64,000 nt of DNA, taken from NCBI GenBank assembly GCA_024742495.1, contig JANSYJ010000002.1, positions 610,506 through 674,505 on the forward strand, given 5' to 3'. Source of the DNA: Bacteroidota bacterium. Lineage in GTDB: Bacteria; Bacteroidota; Bacteroidia; Flavobacteriales; Schleiferiaceae. The position numbers and the translations under genes are program-made. How positions within the stretch are numbered: position 1 is the stretch's first letter; every line of letters begins with the position of its first letter. The notes beneath the pieces are model-generated. The model saw only the letters and a list, made by a program, of their open reading frames with translations. It was not told where the DNA came from and did no database searches. Below, piece after piece: positions 1 through 9,551 of the stretch.

Positions 1-2229
1 GCCTTCGCAGGTTTCGCAGCGCCCACCCTTCACGTTAAAGCTAAACCTACCGGGTTTGTAACCGCGCACTTTAGATTCGGGAAGGTTGGCAAATAAATCG
101 CGAATACTGGATAAAACCCCGGTATAAGTGGCGGGATTAGACCGAGGGGTACGCCCAATTGGACTTTGGTCAATATCAATAACCTTATCAATATGCTCTA
201 GTCCTTTTAAGGATTTAAAGGGTAGTGGCTCCTTTACCGATTTATAAAACACTTTAGAAATCGCGGGATAAAGCGTTTCATTGATTAAGGTTGATTTCCC
301 TGAACCTGAAACGCCTGTAACTACAATCAATTGACCCAATTGCAGTTTGAGACTAACGTTTTTAAGATTATTTCCAGTAGCCGATTTAAGTTCGATAAAG
401 TTTCCATTTCCGGGTCTCCTTTCGGTAGGTACCGCAATTTCCCGCTTACCATTAAGGTATTGGGCGGTTATGCTTTCGCTGGCGCGGATGTCATCTATAT
501 TTCCTTGGGCTACAATTTCGCCACCATGACGACCGGCTCCCGGGCCGATGTCTAAAATAAAATCGGCCTCTTCAATCATATCGCGATCATGCTCTACCAC
601 AATCACGGAGTTGCCAAGGTCACGAAGTTCTTTTAAACTATCGATGAGTTTTTCATTATCGCGTTGGTGTAATCCAATACTCGGTTCATCTAAGATGTAG
701 AGCACATTTACCAGCTGTGAACCAATCTGCGTAGCCAATCTAATTCTTTGGGCTTCGCCACCCGATAGGGATTTTGCCGGTCGGTTTAAGCTCAGGTAAT
801 TTAAACCCACATTTAGGAGGAAGTTGCTGCGGGTTAATAATTCCTTAATAATCTCGGTTCCAATGCGTTTTTGCTGCTCGGTCATGCTCTCGGAGGCCGA
901 CTGCAACCACTGATGAAGACCCGCAATATCCATGCGCGCTAAATCGGAAATGCTTTTTTGATCGATCTTAAAATGACGAGACTCTTTTCGCAAACGGTCA
1001 CCATCACAGCTGGGGCAAGTCACCTCATTCATAAAGCCTTCCGCCCAGCGTTTAATATTGCGGCTCTTAGTTTCTTCGCTTTGCTGATTGATGAAGTTTA
1101 CTACGCCTTCAAATTTCAAACTGTATTTGCGGGTAATGCCCAAGGTTTTATTAGGAACCTCAAAAACTTCATCGGCTCCATAAAGAATGGTTTTTAGGCC
1201 TTCCTCGGGAATATCTTTAATAGGCGTGTTCAGCTTAAAGCCATAACGGTCGCCGATAATTTCAATCTGATTAAAAATCCAATTGGCCTTAAATTCCCCT
1301 AAAGGGGCTAATCCTCCCTGTTTGATGGTTTTTTTCGGATCGGGAATAACCTTTGCTAAATCTATCTCACTTACGCGTCCCAGGCCATTGCATTTGGGGC
1401 AAGCGCCTTTGGGACTGTTAAAGGAAAAGGTATTGGGTTCCGGTTCTGGATAGGCGATACCGGTGGTAGGACACATTAATTTACGACTGAAAAAATGCGC
1501 TTTTTCCTCTTCAAACTTTTGAAGCATTAATACTCCATTACCTTGAGAGATGGCGGTTTGTATCGACTCTAAGAGGCGCTTTTCATCTTGGCCATCCACG
1601 CGCAAGCGATCAATAACCACTTCAATGTCGTGGGTCTTATAACGATCCACGCGCATGCCGTGAGTGATGTCTTTTATCTCGCCATCAATCCGCACCTTTA
1701 AAAAGCCTTGCTTAGCCACCGAAGCAAAAAGCTCGCGATAATGCCCCTTCCTTGAACGAATTAATGGAGCAAGAATATAAACCCGTTCTCCTTCAAACTG
1801 CTCAACTATAAGCTGCTTTATTTGATCTTGGGTATAGCTCACCATTTTTTCGCCGGTCTCATAGGAATAGGCGGTTGAAGCCCGGGCGTATAAAAGTCGC
1901 AGGAAATCGTAAATCTCAGTTACCGTTCCTACCGTGGAGCGCGGGTTTTTACTGGTGGTTTTTTGTTCAATGGAAATTACCGGACTCAAACCATTAATCT
2001 TATCAACATCTGGTCGGTCCATATTGCCTAAAAACTGACGGGCATAAGCCGAAAATGTCTCAATATAACGACGCTGTCCTTCTGCATAAATAGTATCGAA
2101 AGCCAGCGATGATTTACCACTACCGCTTAAGCCGGTGATCACCACCAATTCATCACGGGGAATGGCTACGTCTAAGTCTTTAAGGTTGTGCACTCGAGCA
2201 CCGAGTACTTCAATTTTATTTGCTTCCAA
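1..2229 (-). CDS. uvrA: UvrA excinuclease ABC subunit A (3' part beyond window)
   Basis: UvrA is the DNA-damage recognition ATPase of nucleotide excision repair; it works with UvrB and UvrC. Reading leftward from 2229 gives 743 codons, then the frame runs off the window edge, so roughly the last 200 residues are missing. Visible are the first Walker A (GLSGSGKSS, about residue 30), a CxxC zinc-binding pair (about 280), an ABC signature of the SGGEAQR type (about 490), a second Walker A (about 640), and at the edge the CETCEG part of the C-terminal zinc module. The only start that fits the family N-terminus ([16 protein letters not shown]) is a TTG at 2229-2227, because an in-frame TGA lies just upstream. 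Identity is certain; the start is likely. Confidence 0.96.
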   Translation of the reverse strand, partial: MEANKIEVLGARVHNLKDLDVAIPRDELVVITGLSGSGKSSLAFDTIYAEGQRRYIETFSAYARQFLGNMDRPDVDKINGLSPVISIEQKTTSKNPRSTVGTVTEIYDFLRLLYARASTAYSYETGEKMVSYTQDQIKQLIVEQFEGERVYILAPLIRSRKGHYRELFASVAKQGFLKVRIDGEIKDITHGMRVDRYKTHDIEVVIDRLRVDGQDEKRLLESIQTAISQGNGVLMLQKFEEEKAHFFSRKLMCPTTGIAYPEPEPNTFSFNSPKGACPKCNGLGRVSEIDLAKVIPDPKKTIKQGGLAPLGEFKANWIFNQIEIIGDRYGFKLNTPIKDIPEEGLKTILYGADEVFEVPNKTLGITRKYSLKFEGVVNFINQQSEETKSRNIKRWAEGFMNEVTCPSCDGDRLRKESRHFKIDQKSISDLARMDIAGLHQWLQSASESMTEQQKRIGTEIIKELLTRSNFLLNVGLNYLSLNRPAKSLSGGEAQRIRLATQIGSQLVNVLYILDEPSIGLHQRDNEKLIDSLKELRDLGNSVIVVEHDRDMIEEADFILDIGPGAGRHGGEIVAQGNIDDIRASESITAQYLNGKREIAVPTERRPGNGNFIELKSATGNNLKNVSLKLQLGQLIVVTGVSGSGKSTLINETLYPAISKVFYKSVKEPLPFKSLKGLEHIDKVIDIDQSPIGRTPRSNPATYTGVLSSIRDLFANLPESKVRGYKPGRFSFNVKGGRCETCEG

Positions 2230-2384
2230 TAGGGAATGGGTTCAAATTCGGGCAAAAATACATTCTTTTTAACCGGTCAAATAGAGGGAATGTTTTATTT
2301 CTTAAACGGATGATGAGCAATTGTAAAATGATTTTCCCGGAAGCTTGATGCTATTCGAGGAATTCTAGAAATCGACCTTCGAAA

Positions 2385-2398
2385 GCTACCATGGTAGC
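2385..2398. promoter_or_regulatory. Perfect 14-bp palindrome upstream of the GH3/beta-lactamase gene
   Basis: GCTACCATGGTAGC is a perfect palindrome in the 292-bp gap between the divergent uvrA and the GH3 fusion gene. It lies about 75 bp upstream of the -33 element of the plus-strand promoter. It could be an operator, but no regulator is visible nearby and the chance expectation is not negligible. Confidence 0.25.
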
Positions 2399-2470
2399 GG
2401 GAAAAAAGCGCCTTTTATTTTTAGCAATTCCTTTAACCTAATACTGTGGAATACTTCTTGAGAAAAGGCG

Positions 2471-2499
2471 TTTGGACTAGGCTAAAGCACGTAATTTTG
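2471..2499 (+). promoter_or_regulatory. Bacteroidota-type promoter of the GH3/MORN/bshA run
   Basis: A TTTG (2471-2474) and a TAATTTTG (2492-2499) are separated by 17 bp. This matches the -33 and -7 elements used by the Bacteroidota primary sigma factor. Transcription would start near 2506, giving a short leader to the ATG at 2522. Confidence 0.65.
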
Positions 2500-2521
2500 T
2501 GCCTTAAATACATTGAAATCC

Positions 2522-5452
2522 ATGCCCCGTATCTCCATTTTTCTTTTAACCCTTCTTTTCTGCTTTTCAGCTCAAGCTCAAAACGCAGTTATTTACCAAG
2601 CCGATACCAATTGGGTAAATCAGAAGATGGACAGTATGACCATGGAGGAAAAGATTGGTCAGCTTTTTATGGTGGCGGCCTATTCAAATAAGGGCAAGGC
2701 GCATGAGCAGAAAATATTAAAGCTTATCAAGGAAGAGCAAATTGGAGGATTAATCTTCTTTCAAGGCAGTCCAGAACAACAGGCCTGGCTTACCAACGCT
2801 TATCAGCAACAAGCTAAAACTCCCTTAATGATAGCCATGGATGCGGAGTGGGGTTTAGCCATGCGCCTACCGAATACTTTTAAATTCCCTTGGCCGATTA
2901 CTTTAGGTGCTATTCAAGATACGGTGCTGGCTTATGAATATGGAAAAGCCATTGGCGAACATTGCCGCGCTTTAGGCATACACATCAATTTTGCGCCGGT
3001 AGTAGATATCAATACCAATCCCAAAAATCCAATTATTGGCGCTCGCTCCTTTGGGGAAGATCCCGAGAAGGTGAGTGAAATTGCAGCGGCAGTGATGCGC
3101 GGTATGCAATCGGTGAATGTATTGGCGGTAGCGAAACATTTCCCGGGTCATGGTGATACGGATGCAGATTCGCATAAAACCTTGCCTACCGTAAGTGCCA
3201 GTATGGACCGTTTGGAAGAAGTAGAATTGTATCCTTATCGCCAATTAAGCAAAAGCGGTTTAGGCGGCGTAATTGTAGCCCATTTAAATGTTCCCGCTAT
3301 TGACCCCAGTGGAAAACCTACTTCTTTAAGTAAGCCGGCCTTTGACTTGCTGCGTAATGATATTGGTTTTGACGGATTAACCTTTACCGATGCCCTAAAC
3401 ATGCAAGGGGTGGCCAGGGATTATGCTCCCGGCTTGGTGGATTTGGAGTCCATCAAAGCGGGTAATGATGTTTTAGTTTTAAGTCAGGATGTAAAGCTTG
3501 CCAAAAGTAAAATTATAGAAGCGCTTAAGGACGGAAGTATCGATACGGCAGATATTGAGGCCAGTGTAGCCCGAATTCTAGCCGCTAAGTATTGGTTTGG
3601 TTTACAGCAGAAAGAGCATATTGAATCTACCTTATTGGACAGTCGATTGAATCGTGAAAGTGATCAAATTCTAAATCGTAACATATACGCCGAAGCGAGT
3701 ACCCTTTTAATTAATAAGAATAAAACCGTTCCCTTAAAGGATTTGGCTAATGCCAAGATAGCCTGCGTTGGCGCCGGTACCGAGGTGAGTCCTCATTTTG
3801 GTAAGATGCTTAAGAAGTATAGCCAAGTAGAGTATTTTGAATATTCCGAAGAGCAGGAAGAAAGCATAATTGCCGCTTTGGCGGATTACGATTATGTGAT
3901 TTTAGGGGTTTATACCTCCAATGCCAATCCTTGGAAATCCTATAAAGTTTCTTCTTCTGTTCGTCGTTTTACTCGCCGAATCGGATTGCAAAATAAATTG
4001 ATTATTAGCGTTTTCGCTAATCCCTATTCGCTCATCAATTATCCTGAAGCGCAATCGGCGGAAGCCTTGTTAATGGCTTATCAGAATAATGTTGATGCCG
4101 AAAGTGTGGCTGCTCAAATCATTTTTGGAGCTTTAGGAGCTAAGGGCCGATTACCGGTTTCAGCGGGCGAGCCATTTGAGGTAGGCTTTGGCTTAAATAC
4201 CGAGGCCATTGGTCGTTTAGGCTATCATTACCCGGGAGCAGTTGGCCTCGACCGTGAAACCCTTCAAGGCATTGACCGTATTGTAGAGGAAGCCATAAAT
4301 CAAGGTGCCACCCCCGGAGCACAGGTTTTGGTAGCGCGTAAAGGCCAAGTCATCTACAATAAGAATTTCGGATATATCGATTCTAAAAAAAAAACGGAAG
4401 TCTTATCGGAGCATATCTATGATTTAGCCAGTATCACCAAGATTTCGGTTACCGTGCCGCTTTTAATGAGTTTAGTGGAAAGAGGAAAAATCAACCTCGA
4501 TAAAACCCTTGGTCATTATCTTCCCGAAGCCAAAGGAACCAACAAAGAAAAATTAGTTTTAAGGGAAATACTAGCCCATCAATCGGGCTTAAAGCCTTGG
4601 ATTCCCTTCTATACCGAAACCCTCGATCAAGGAAAGTATAAGCCGGGCTATTACGGGAAGCAAAGGGATTTTAACCATCCTAATGTGGTTAGTGAAGGTC
4701 TTTACAGTCAGCGCTACATGCGCGATACCATTTTAAAACGCATCCTCGATTCCGATTTAAGGACTTCCAAAGATTACAAGTACAGCGATTTGGGCTACTA
4801 CCTTTTCATGCAAATTATTGAACGCATAGAGGGCAAGCCTTTAAATGAACTAATTGATGAAAGGCTCTTCGGTCCCTTAGGGGCGAACACCATGGTTTAT
4901 CGTCCGCTGGAGACCTATCCCCAGGAATTGATTGTTCCTACCGAGGACGACAAACTTTTCCGAAGATCTTTAATCCGCGGTTATGTGCATGATCAAGGGG
5001 CGGCCTTGCTGGGTGGCGTGGCAGGGCATGCCGGTTTATTTAGTACTGCCAACGATTTAGCCAAGCTCATGCAGATGTACATGCAGAAAGGAGAATATGC
5101 GGGCGTTCGCTATTTTGATTCGGTAACCGTAAATGAGTTTATTCGCTGTCAATATTGCCAAACGAAGAACCGCAGAGGCATAGGTTTCGATAAACCCCAA
5201 TTGGAAGGTCCTGGCCCTACTTGCGGTTGCGTTTCAGATAAGAGTTTCGGTCACAGCGGTTTTACAGGTACCTTGGCTTGGGCCGATCCCGAAGAACAAA
5301 TTATTTATATTTTCCTTTCTAATCGGGTACACCCTGATGCAGGAAACAAGAAGTTATTAAGTTTATCCACTCGTACGAATATCCAAGAAGTAATCTATAA
5401 TGCGATTAAAAACGACGATCCTACTACTGAGCTTATCGGTATGGCTCCCTAA
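2522..5452 (+). CDS. GH3 (NagZ-like) / serine beta-lactamase-family fusion, exported
   Basis: This 976-residue exported protein joins two enzymes. The signal peptide is PRISIFLLTLLFCFSAQAQ. The N-terminal half (about 30-560) is a glycoside hydrolase family 3 domain with the NagZ-type loop KHFPGHGDTDADSH at about 205-218. That loop carries the His/Asp pair used by beta-N-acetylhexosaminidases. The C-terminal half (about 590-960) is a class C beta-lactamase/esterase-like domain with SITK at 637-640, a Tyr motif YSD at 754 (usually YxN) and HSG at 911 in place of KTG. A role in cell-wall sugar or peptide recycling in the periplasm is inferred. A TTG nine bases upstream (2513) is an alternative start, but the ATG at 2522 gives a cleaner signal peptide. 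The end overlaps the next gene by 53 bp. Confidence 0.9.
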   Translation: MPRISIFLLTLLFCFSAQAQNAVIYQADTNWVNQKMDSMTMEEKIGQLFMVAAYSNKGKAHEQKILKLIKEEQIGGLIFFQGSPEQQAWLTNAYQQQAKTPLMIAMDAEWGLAMRLPNTFKFPWPITLGAIQDTVLAYEYGKAIGEHCRALGIHINFAPVVDINTNPKNPIIGARSFGEDPEKVSEIAAAVMRGMQSVNVLAVAKHFPGHGDTDADSHKTLPTVSASMDRLEEVELYPYRQLSKSGLGGVIVAHLNVPAIDPSGKPTSLSKPAFDLLRNDIGFDGLTFTDALNMQGVARDYAPGLVDLESIKAGNDVLVLSQDVKLAKSKIIEALKDGSIDTADIEASVARILAAKYWFGLQQKEHIESTLLDSRLNRESDQILNRNIYAEASTLLINKNKTVPLKDLANAKIACVGAGTEVSPHFGKMLKKYSQVEYFEYSEEQEESIIAALADYDYVILGVYTSNANPWKSYKVSSSVRRFTRRIGLQNKLIISVFANPYSLINYPEAQSAEALLMAYQNNVDAESVAAQIIFGALGAKGRLPVSAGEPFEVGFGLNTEAIGRLGYHYPGAVGLDRETLQGIDRIVEEAINQGATPGAQVLVARKGQVIYNKNFGYIDSKKKTEVLSEHIYDLASITKISVTVPLLMSLVERGKINLDKTLGHYLPEAKGTNKEKLVLREILAHQSGLKPWIPFYTETLDQGKYKPGYYGKQRDFNHPNVVSEGLYSQRYMRDTILKRILDSDLRTSKDYKYSDLGYYLFMQIIERIEGKPLNELIDERLFGPLGANTMVYRPLETYPQELIVPTEDDKLFRRSLIRGYVHDQGAALLGGVAGHAGLFSTANDLAKLMQMYMQKGEYAGVRYFDSVTVNEFIRCQYCQTKNRRGIGFDKPQLEGPGPTCGCVSDKSFGHSGFTGTLAWADPEEQIIYIFLSNRVHPDAGNKKLLSLSTRTNIQEVIYNAIKNDDPTTELIGMAP

Positions 5453-6101
5453 TTTAAGCAAGGCCCAGGAAACTACTATTAAGGCCGAAATTAGTAAAGA
5501 AGCCAAGCAGTATAGGGATACTACTATTGTTAAATACTGGCCCAATGGCTTGCCAAAGAAGCAAGAAAGCTTCGACTCGGAAGGACTTTTGACGGGACCA
5601 TCTTTTAGTTTTCGTCAATCGGGAAGCATCACCAAAATGGAAACCTATTTTAAAGGACGCTTGCATGGCCCTATGCTAAAGGTGAATAACCGTGGCAAGA
5701 TAAAAGAAGAAGCAAGCTATGTAAATGGTGAAGTTGATGGCCTAGTAATGAAATACTATGGCGATGGCAAAAAGCAGGAACAATCCAATTATAAGATGGG
5801 CATTAAGGATGGTAAATCCATTTGGTATTATACCAATGGAAATATGAGTACCATGCTTAGTTACAGCGATAATAATCTTCAAGGAGAGGCCAAGAGCTTT
5901 TACAATGATGGTTCGGTAAAGGAAATTTACGCTTATGAGGAGAACCTCAAGGAAGGTCCTTATATGGAGTTTTATGAGGATGGCAAAACAAAGGTGCAGG
6001 GCCAGTATAAAAACGGCAAGCAAGAAGGAAAGTGGCTCTATTACTCCGAAAGCGGGGAACTATTAAAAACTGAAAAATACCGCAAGGGAGAATTACGCTA
6101 A
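5400..6101 (+). CDS. Exported MORN-like repeat protein (YwqK-type)
   Basis: A 233-residue protein with a signal peptide (KTTILLLSLSVWLPNLSKAQ) followed by about seven repeats of roughly 22 residues, such as YKNGKQEGKWLYYSESGELL. These resemble the MORN_2 repeats of the YwqK family, which databases often label antitoxin although no toxin is evident here. The start lies inside the preceding gene, so the whole signal-peptide region is encoded in the overlap. No other start would leave an export signal, which supports this one. It ends one base before bshA and is probably co-transcribed. Function unknown; repeats of this kind usually form surface or envelope scaffolds. Confidence 0.8.
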   Translation: MRLKTTILLLSLSVWLPNLSKAQETTIKAEISKEAKQYRDTTIVKYWPNGLPKKQESFDSEGLLTGPSFSFRQSGSITKMETYFKGRLHGPMLKVNNRGKIKEEASYVNGEVDGLVMKYYGDGKKQEQSNYKMGIKDGKSIWYYTNGNMSTMLSYSDNNLQGEAKSFYNDGSVKEIYAYEENLKEGPYMEFYEDGKTKVQGQYKNGKQEGKWLYYSESGELLKTEKYRKGELR

Positions 6102-6102
6102 A

Positions 6103-7230
6103 GTGAAGATTGGAATTGTTGGATATCCCACCTACGGGGGGAGCGGCGTTGTAGCTACAGAATTGGGCATGTACTTAGCCCGTCAAGGACATAAAGTTCA
6201 TTTTATTTCCTATTCACAGCCGGTTAGGTTGGATGTTTTGGAACCCAATATTTACTACCATGAGGTAAATGTGCAAGACTATCCCTTGTTCGAGTATCAG
6301 CCTTATGAGCTGGCGCTGAGTAGTAAAATGGTGAATGTAGCCTTGAAGTATAAATTGGAGGTAATACACGTACACTACGCTATTCCTCATGCTTATGCCG
6401 CCTATATGGCAAAGCAAATTTTAAAAGACAAGGGCTTTGATTTACCAATTGTAACTACCCTTCACGGTACCGATATCACCTTAGTTGGTCGCAATCCAAG
6501 TTATAAGCAAGCGGTAAACTTTAGTATAAACCACTCGGATGTTGTAAGTTCTGTAAGTGAAAGCCTAAAGCAGGATACCCTAGCCTTTTTTAGCATCCAT
6601 AAGGAGATTGATGTTATTCCCAATTTCGTAGACCTTGCGCTTTATAAACCTGATGATAGCTGTAAGCATAATTTTGCCCAAGAAGGGGAAAAGATTATTA
6701 CCCACGTCTCCAACTTTAGAAAGGTAAAAAGGATATCGGATGTTGTGGAGGTATTCTTTAGGCTACAGCAGAAAATTCCTTCGGTACTATTAATGCTTGG
6801 TGATGGCCCAGAAAAGGAAAGAGCTCGCAAGCAAGCCCAAGATTTAGGCATCGCCGATCGGGTGAAGTTTTTAGGGAAAACCTCAGAGGTAGAGCGCATT
6901 TTATGCATTTCGGACCTATTTATTTTACCCAGTGAAAAAGAGAGCTTCGGTCTGGCTGCCTTGGAGGCGATGGGAGCAGGGGTGCCTGTGATATCTTCCA
7001 ATACAGGTGGATTAGGAGAAGTGAATATTCACGGTACCACTGGCTTTACCGCCGATGTAGGCGATGTGGAAGCCATGAGCAAAGGTGCAGTGCATATTTT
7101 GGAGGATAGCGATCGCCATTTACAGTTTGCCAAAGCCGCACGTAAGCAGGCGGAGCAATTTGCCATTGATAAGATTATCCCTGGTTATATGGCGCTTTAC
7201 GAAAAGGCAATAAAGCTAAACAATGCCTGA
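6103..7230 (+). CDS. bshA: N-acetyl-alpha-D-glucosaminyl L-malate synthase BshA
   Basis: This is a GT4 glycosyltransferase that joins UDP-GlcNAc to L-malate, the first step of bacillithiol synthesis in the cytosol. The N-terminus (GIVGYPTYGGSGVVATELG) is diagnostic of BshA. The EX7E nucleotide-sugar motif (ESFGLAALE) sits near residue 280. The length of 375 matches the family. The start is a GTG one base after the stop of the upstream gene, and the 3' end overlaps the next gene by 8 bp, which indicates translational coupling. bshB and bshC are not in this window. Confidence 0.95.
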   Translation: MKIGIVGYPTYGGSGVVATELGMYLARQGHKVHFISYSQPVRLDVLEPNIYYHEVNVQDYPLFEYQPYELALSSKMVNVALKYKLEVIHVHYAIPHAYAAYMAKQILKDKGFDLPIVTTLHGTDITLVGRNPSYKQAVNFSINHSDVVSSVSESLKQDTLAFFSIHKEIDVIPNFVDLALYKPDDSCKHNFAQEGEKIITHVSNFRKVKRISDVVEVFFRLQQKIPSVLLMLGDGPEKERARKQAQDLGIADRVKFLGKTSEVERILCISDLFILPSEKESFGLAALEAMGAGVPVISSNTGGLGEVNIHGTTGFTADVGDVEAMSKGAVHILEDSDRHLQFAKAARKQAEQFAIDKIIPGYMALYEKAIKLNNA

Positions 7231-7744
7231 ATTAGTCATTCAGCGGAGGGATCACAGCGCTTACTTTGAAGCCTATCCGGTTTATATTAATCGTAAGCAG
7301 GTAGGCCGAATAGGATTTGCAGAGCGTATTAGTTTGGAATTAGAAGAAGGCCGATACCAAGTGCACTGTGGAGGCTTATTTGGAGTGGAAGCGGAAATTT
7401 GGGTGGACTTAAAGCAGCATCGAAAGGCCTTATTTTTAAGTGCCGAAAGCCTTGCTTGGCGCGAACGACCCTTTCCAAAATACTACCAATGTCATTTTAC
7501 AGAAACGGCACCATTACAATTGAAAGGAGAGGAGGAGCAAGGGCAATTAAAAGTGCAGCAGGGAAGAGCCCTTACTTATGCTTTTGCCTTTTTGGCTTTA
7601 CTGTCTCTAGCCGCAGCTTGGTTATTTTGGCAAGCCGAAGAAAGTGGTGAAGCCCTATTAAACGTTTTTGCCTTTGTGGCTCTGGCCCTTATTCCATGGG
7701 CCTATCGAGGAGTGCTGATCAGTCAACTAAAGCAAAAAGTTTAA
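7223..7744 (+). CDS. Unknown protein with C-terminal membrane hairpin
   Basis: A 173-residue protein not recognised as a named family. Residues 1-110 are soluble and beta-rich, with a PEGA-like look (VYINRKQVGRIGFAERISLE...GRYQVHC). Two hydrophobic segments follow (about 117-137 and 145-165). It overlaps bshA by 8 bp and ends 4 bp into the convergent SUI1 gene. Operon position suggests co-expression with bshA but does not establish a thiol-related role. Confidence 0.7.
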   Translation: MPELVIQRRDHSAYFEAYPVYINRKQVGRIGFAERISLELEEGRYQVHCGGLFGVEAEIWVDLKQHRKALFLSAESLAWRERPFPKYYQCHFTETAPLQLKGEEEQGQLKVQQGRALTYAFAFLALLSLAAAWLFWQAEESGEALLNVFAFVALALIPWAYRGVLISQLKQKV

Positions 7745-8097
7745 CCACCTACGCGTTTGGTTAGGTAGCCTTGCTTTTTAAGGTAGTCGATTACCTTAGG
7801 ACGTAAATCGCCTTGAATAATTATTTCCCCTTCTTTTACAGAGCCGCCGGTAGCACAGTGGGATTTTAAGCCTTTTGCTAAATCCTTAAGAGCTTGGTCG
7901 GAGCCTTGAAAGCCCTTAACCACTACCGCTGTTTTTCCGCCTCTACCTTTTTTCTCGAAATGAACTTCTAATAATTGCTCATTAGCTTGAAGATCTGCTT
8001 CTTCCTCGGCATCATCAAATCCTTGAAAACCGCTGTTTCCAGTGGAGTAAACCATTGATCCAAGGTCTTCAAGCGAATTGGTTTTTTTCTTGGCCAT
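7741..8097 (-). CDS. SUI1/eIF1-like translation factor (YciH family)
   Basis: A 118-residue protein starting MAKKKTNSLEDLG. The C-terminal 75 residues form the SUI1 fold (KTAVVVKGFQG...LKSHCATGGSVKEGEIIIQGD), ending with LKKQGYLTKRVGG. Bacterial YciH-like proteins are thought to help discriminate start codons on the 30S subunit. An upstream in-frame ATG at 8115 would add MPQISK, but the lysine-rich start at 8097 is the family norm. It converges on the preceding gene with a 4-bp overlap of the two stops. Confidence 0.88.
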   Translation of the reverse strand: MAKKKTNSLEDLGSMVYSTGNSGFQGFDDAEEEADLQANEQLLEVHFEKKGRGGKTAVVVKGFQGSDQALKDLAKGLKSHCATGGSVKEGEIIIQGDLRPKVIDYLKKQGYLTKRVGG

Positions 8098-8121
8098 TTT
8101 GGAAATTTGTGGCAAAGGTAA

Positions 8122-9069
8122 TTATTGTTCCCAGCTCATCACCACCTTGCCAGGAGTTCGCATTTTTTCGATAAAGGCAATGGCTTTTGGAATTTGATCA
8201 GCGGGGTAAATTTTGTGAATTCGAGTTTTAAGATCGCCATGTTCAACCATTCTGGCTAGGCTTTCTAAGTCTTCACTATTGGCGGCCGCGGTGAATTGTT
8301 TTAATGAGTATTTACTAAACATATTGCTGATTAATAGCTTCATCATGTGGCCCATGCCGGTAAATCCAATTAGGACCGCTCGTTTGGCGAGGCCTTTCAA
8401 ATCCGAGTGATTCAGGTTTCCGTGACAATCTAATATCAAATCGTTCTGATCTTTGAAATTTTGTAGGTCATTTTCATCGTAAGCTAGGACTTCATCAGCT
8501 CCCAAGCTTAAAACAAAATCGCGATTTTTTGCCGAACAAATACCGGTAACAATAGCGCCATGTGCCTTAGCAATTTGAACCGCAAAATGTCCAACTCCAC
8601 CGGAAGCACCATTGATAATTATACGTTCTCCCTTTTGCATTTTGCCATGCTCCATAAGGGCTTGCCATGCGGTTAGACCAGCGATTGGTAGGCCCGCCAT
8701 TTCCTTAAAGCTAGAGCCGATGGGCATTTTGGCTAAGATATTTTCCTTGGCAACAAGGTACTCGGCAAAGGCATTGCCCAGATTTTCACCATAAACGCGA
8801 TCTCCAATATTTAGGTTTTCAACTTTTGAACCCTTCGCTTCTACAATGCCGGCGAAATCGGAACCAAGAATCGGATCTTTGGGTTTAAAGAGCCCGAAGC
8901 TTAAACGGGCAAAATAGGGCTTGCCACGAAGGATATGCCAATCGGCGGGATTAGCAGAATTGGCTTTTACCTTGATTAATACTTCATCTTCCTGGGCGAG
9001 AGGAATGGGCATTTCTTGAATGGATAGAACTTCGGGTCCGCCGTAAACTCTTTTTACTATGGCAAGCAT
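8122..9069 (-). CDS. NAD(P)-dependent MDR oxidoreductase (quinone-reductase type)
   Basis: A 315-residue zinc-free medium-chain dehydrogenase/reductase. It has a GroES-like N-terminal half (EVLIKVKANSANPADWHILRG, DPILGSDFAGIVE) and a Rossmann half with the nucleotide loop GASGGVGHFAVQIAKAHGA. The catalytic-zinc ligands of alcohol dehydrogenases are absent. Such enzymes reduce quinones or enones with NAD(P)H. The substrate cannot be told from the sequence. Confidence 0.85.
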   Translation of the reverse strand: MLAIVKRVYGGPEVLSIQEMPIPLAQEDEVLIKVKANSANPADWHILRGKPYFARLSFGLFKPKDPILGSDFAGIVEAKGSKVENLNIGDRVYGENLGNAFAEYLVAKENILAKMPIGSSFKEMAGLPIAGLTAWQALMEHGKMQKGERIIINGASGGVGHFAVQIAKAHGAIVTGICSAKNRDFVLSLGADEVLAYDENDLQNFKDQNDLILDCHGNLNHSDLKGLAKRAVLIGFTGMGHMMKLLISNMFSKYSLKQFTAAANSEDLESLARMVEHGDLKTRIHKIYPADQIPKAIAFIEKMRTPGKVVMSWEQ

Positions 9070-9132
9070 TCAGCTAATTTTTGGTACATAGAAATGACAC
9101 CAATTTCAAGGCCTCCGTTGCCCTTAGGCGAA

Positions 9133-9474
9133 TTATTTCTTTTTACTGGATTTGGCTTCGGGATTATAGGCCAGGCAATCTTGAATCCATTGTTCTAAAT
9201 CGGCATCCATATCAATGCCTTCAGCATCTACAAACACAAAGCCTTTCATGCTGCGGCCGGTAAAATTCATTTCCTTGGCACCAGTTCTTTGTAATGCGGG
9301 CTCATATAGATCTGGTCCAACCCTAGCCATTAATTCGTTACGAACAATGCCCGCCAGCATTTTATCATCCACCATAAAACAGAGTCCGCCCATCATCTTC
9401 TTTTCTTCAAAAGGAACGGAAGAACGATTGAGGATGATGCGAATACGTTCGGCTAATTGTTCGTCGAAGGCCAT
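9133..9474 (-). CDS. TfoX/Sxy N-terminal-domain protein
   Basis: A 113-residue single-domain protein matching the TfoX N-terminal family (KKMMGGLCFMVDDKMLAGIV, MNFTGRSMKGFVFVDAEG). In gammaproteobacteria the domain belongs to the competence regulator Sxy. Stand-alone copies such as this are widespread and have no proven role. A lysine-rich tail (SSKKK) ends the protein. It follows the VWA gene on the same strand after a hairpin. Confidence 0.8.
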   Translation of the reverse strand: MAFDEQLAERIRIILNRSSVPFEEKKMMGGLCFMVDDKMLAGIVRNELMARVGPDLYEPALQRTGAKEMNFTGRSMKGFVFVDAEGIDMDADLEQWIQDCLAYNPEAKSSKKK

Positions 9475-9500
9475 AATTGAAATTTAGTTTTCTAAAGATA

Positions 9501-9531
9501 AAGCCTGCCTTTAATAAAAAGACAGGCTTTA
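9501..9531 (-). terminator. Hairpin after the VWA lipoprotein gene
   Basis: An AAAGCCTG / CAGGCTTT inverted repeat with an A/T loop lies just 3' of the VWA gene on the minus strand. The following T-run is short (ATCTTTAG), so it is a weak intrinsic terminator, possibly acting in both directions. Confidence 0.5.
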
Positions 9532-9551
9532 GGAGTTTTATCAGCAATAGG

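Noticed and set aside
2446..2691. An 81-codon frame overlapping the start of the GH3 fusion
   Set aside because: It is a shadow frame across the promoter and signal peptide with no family similarity.
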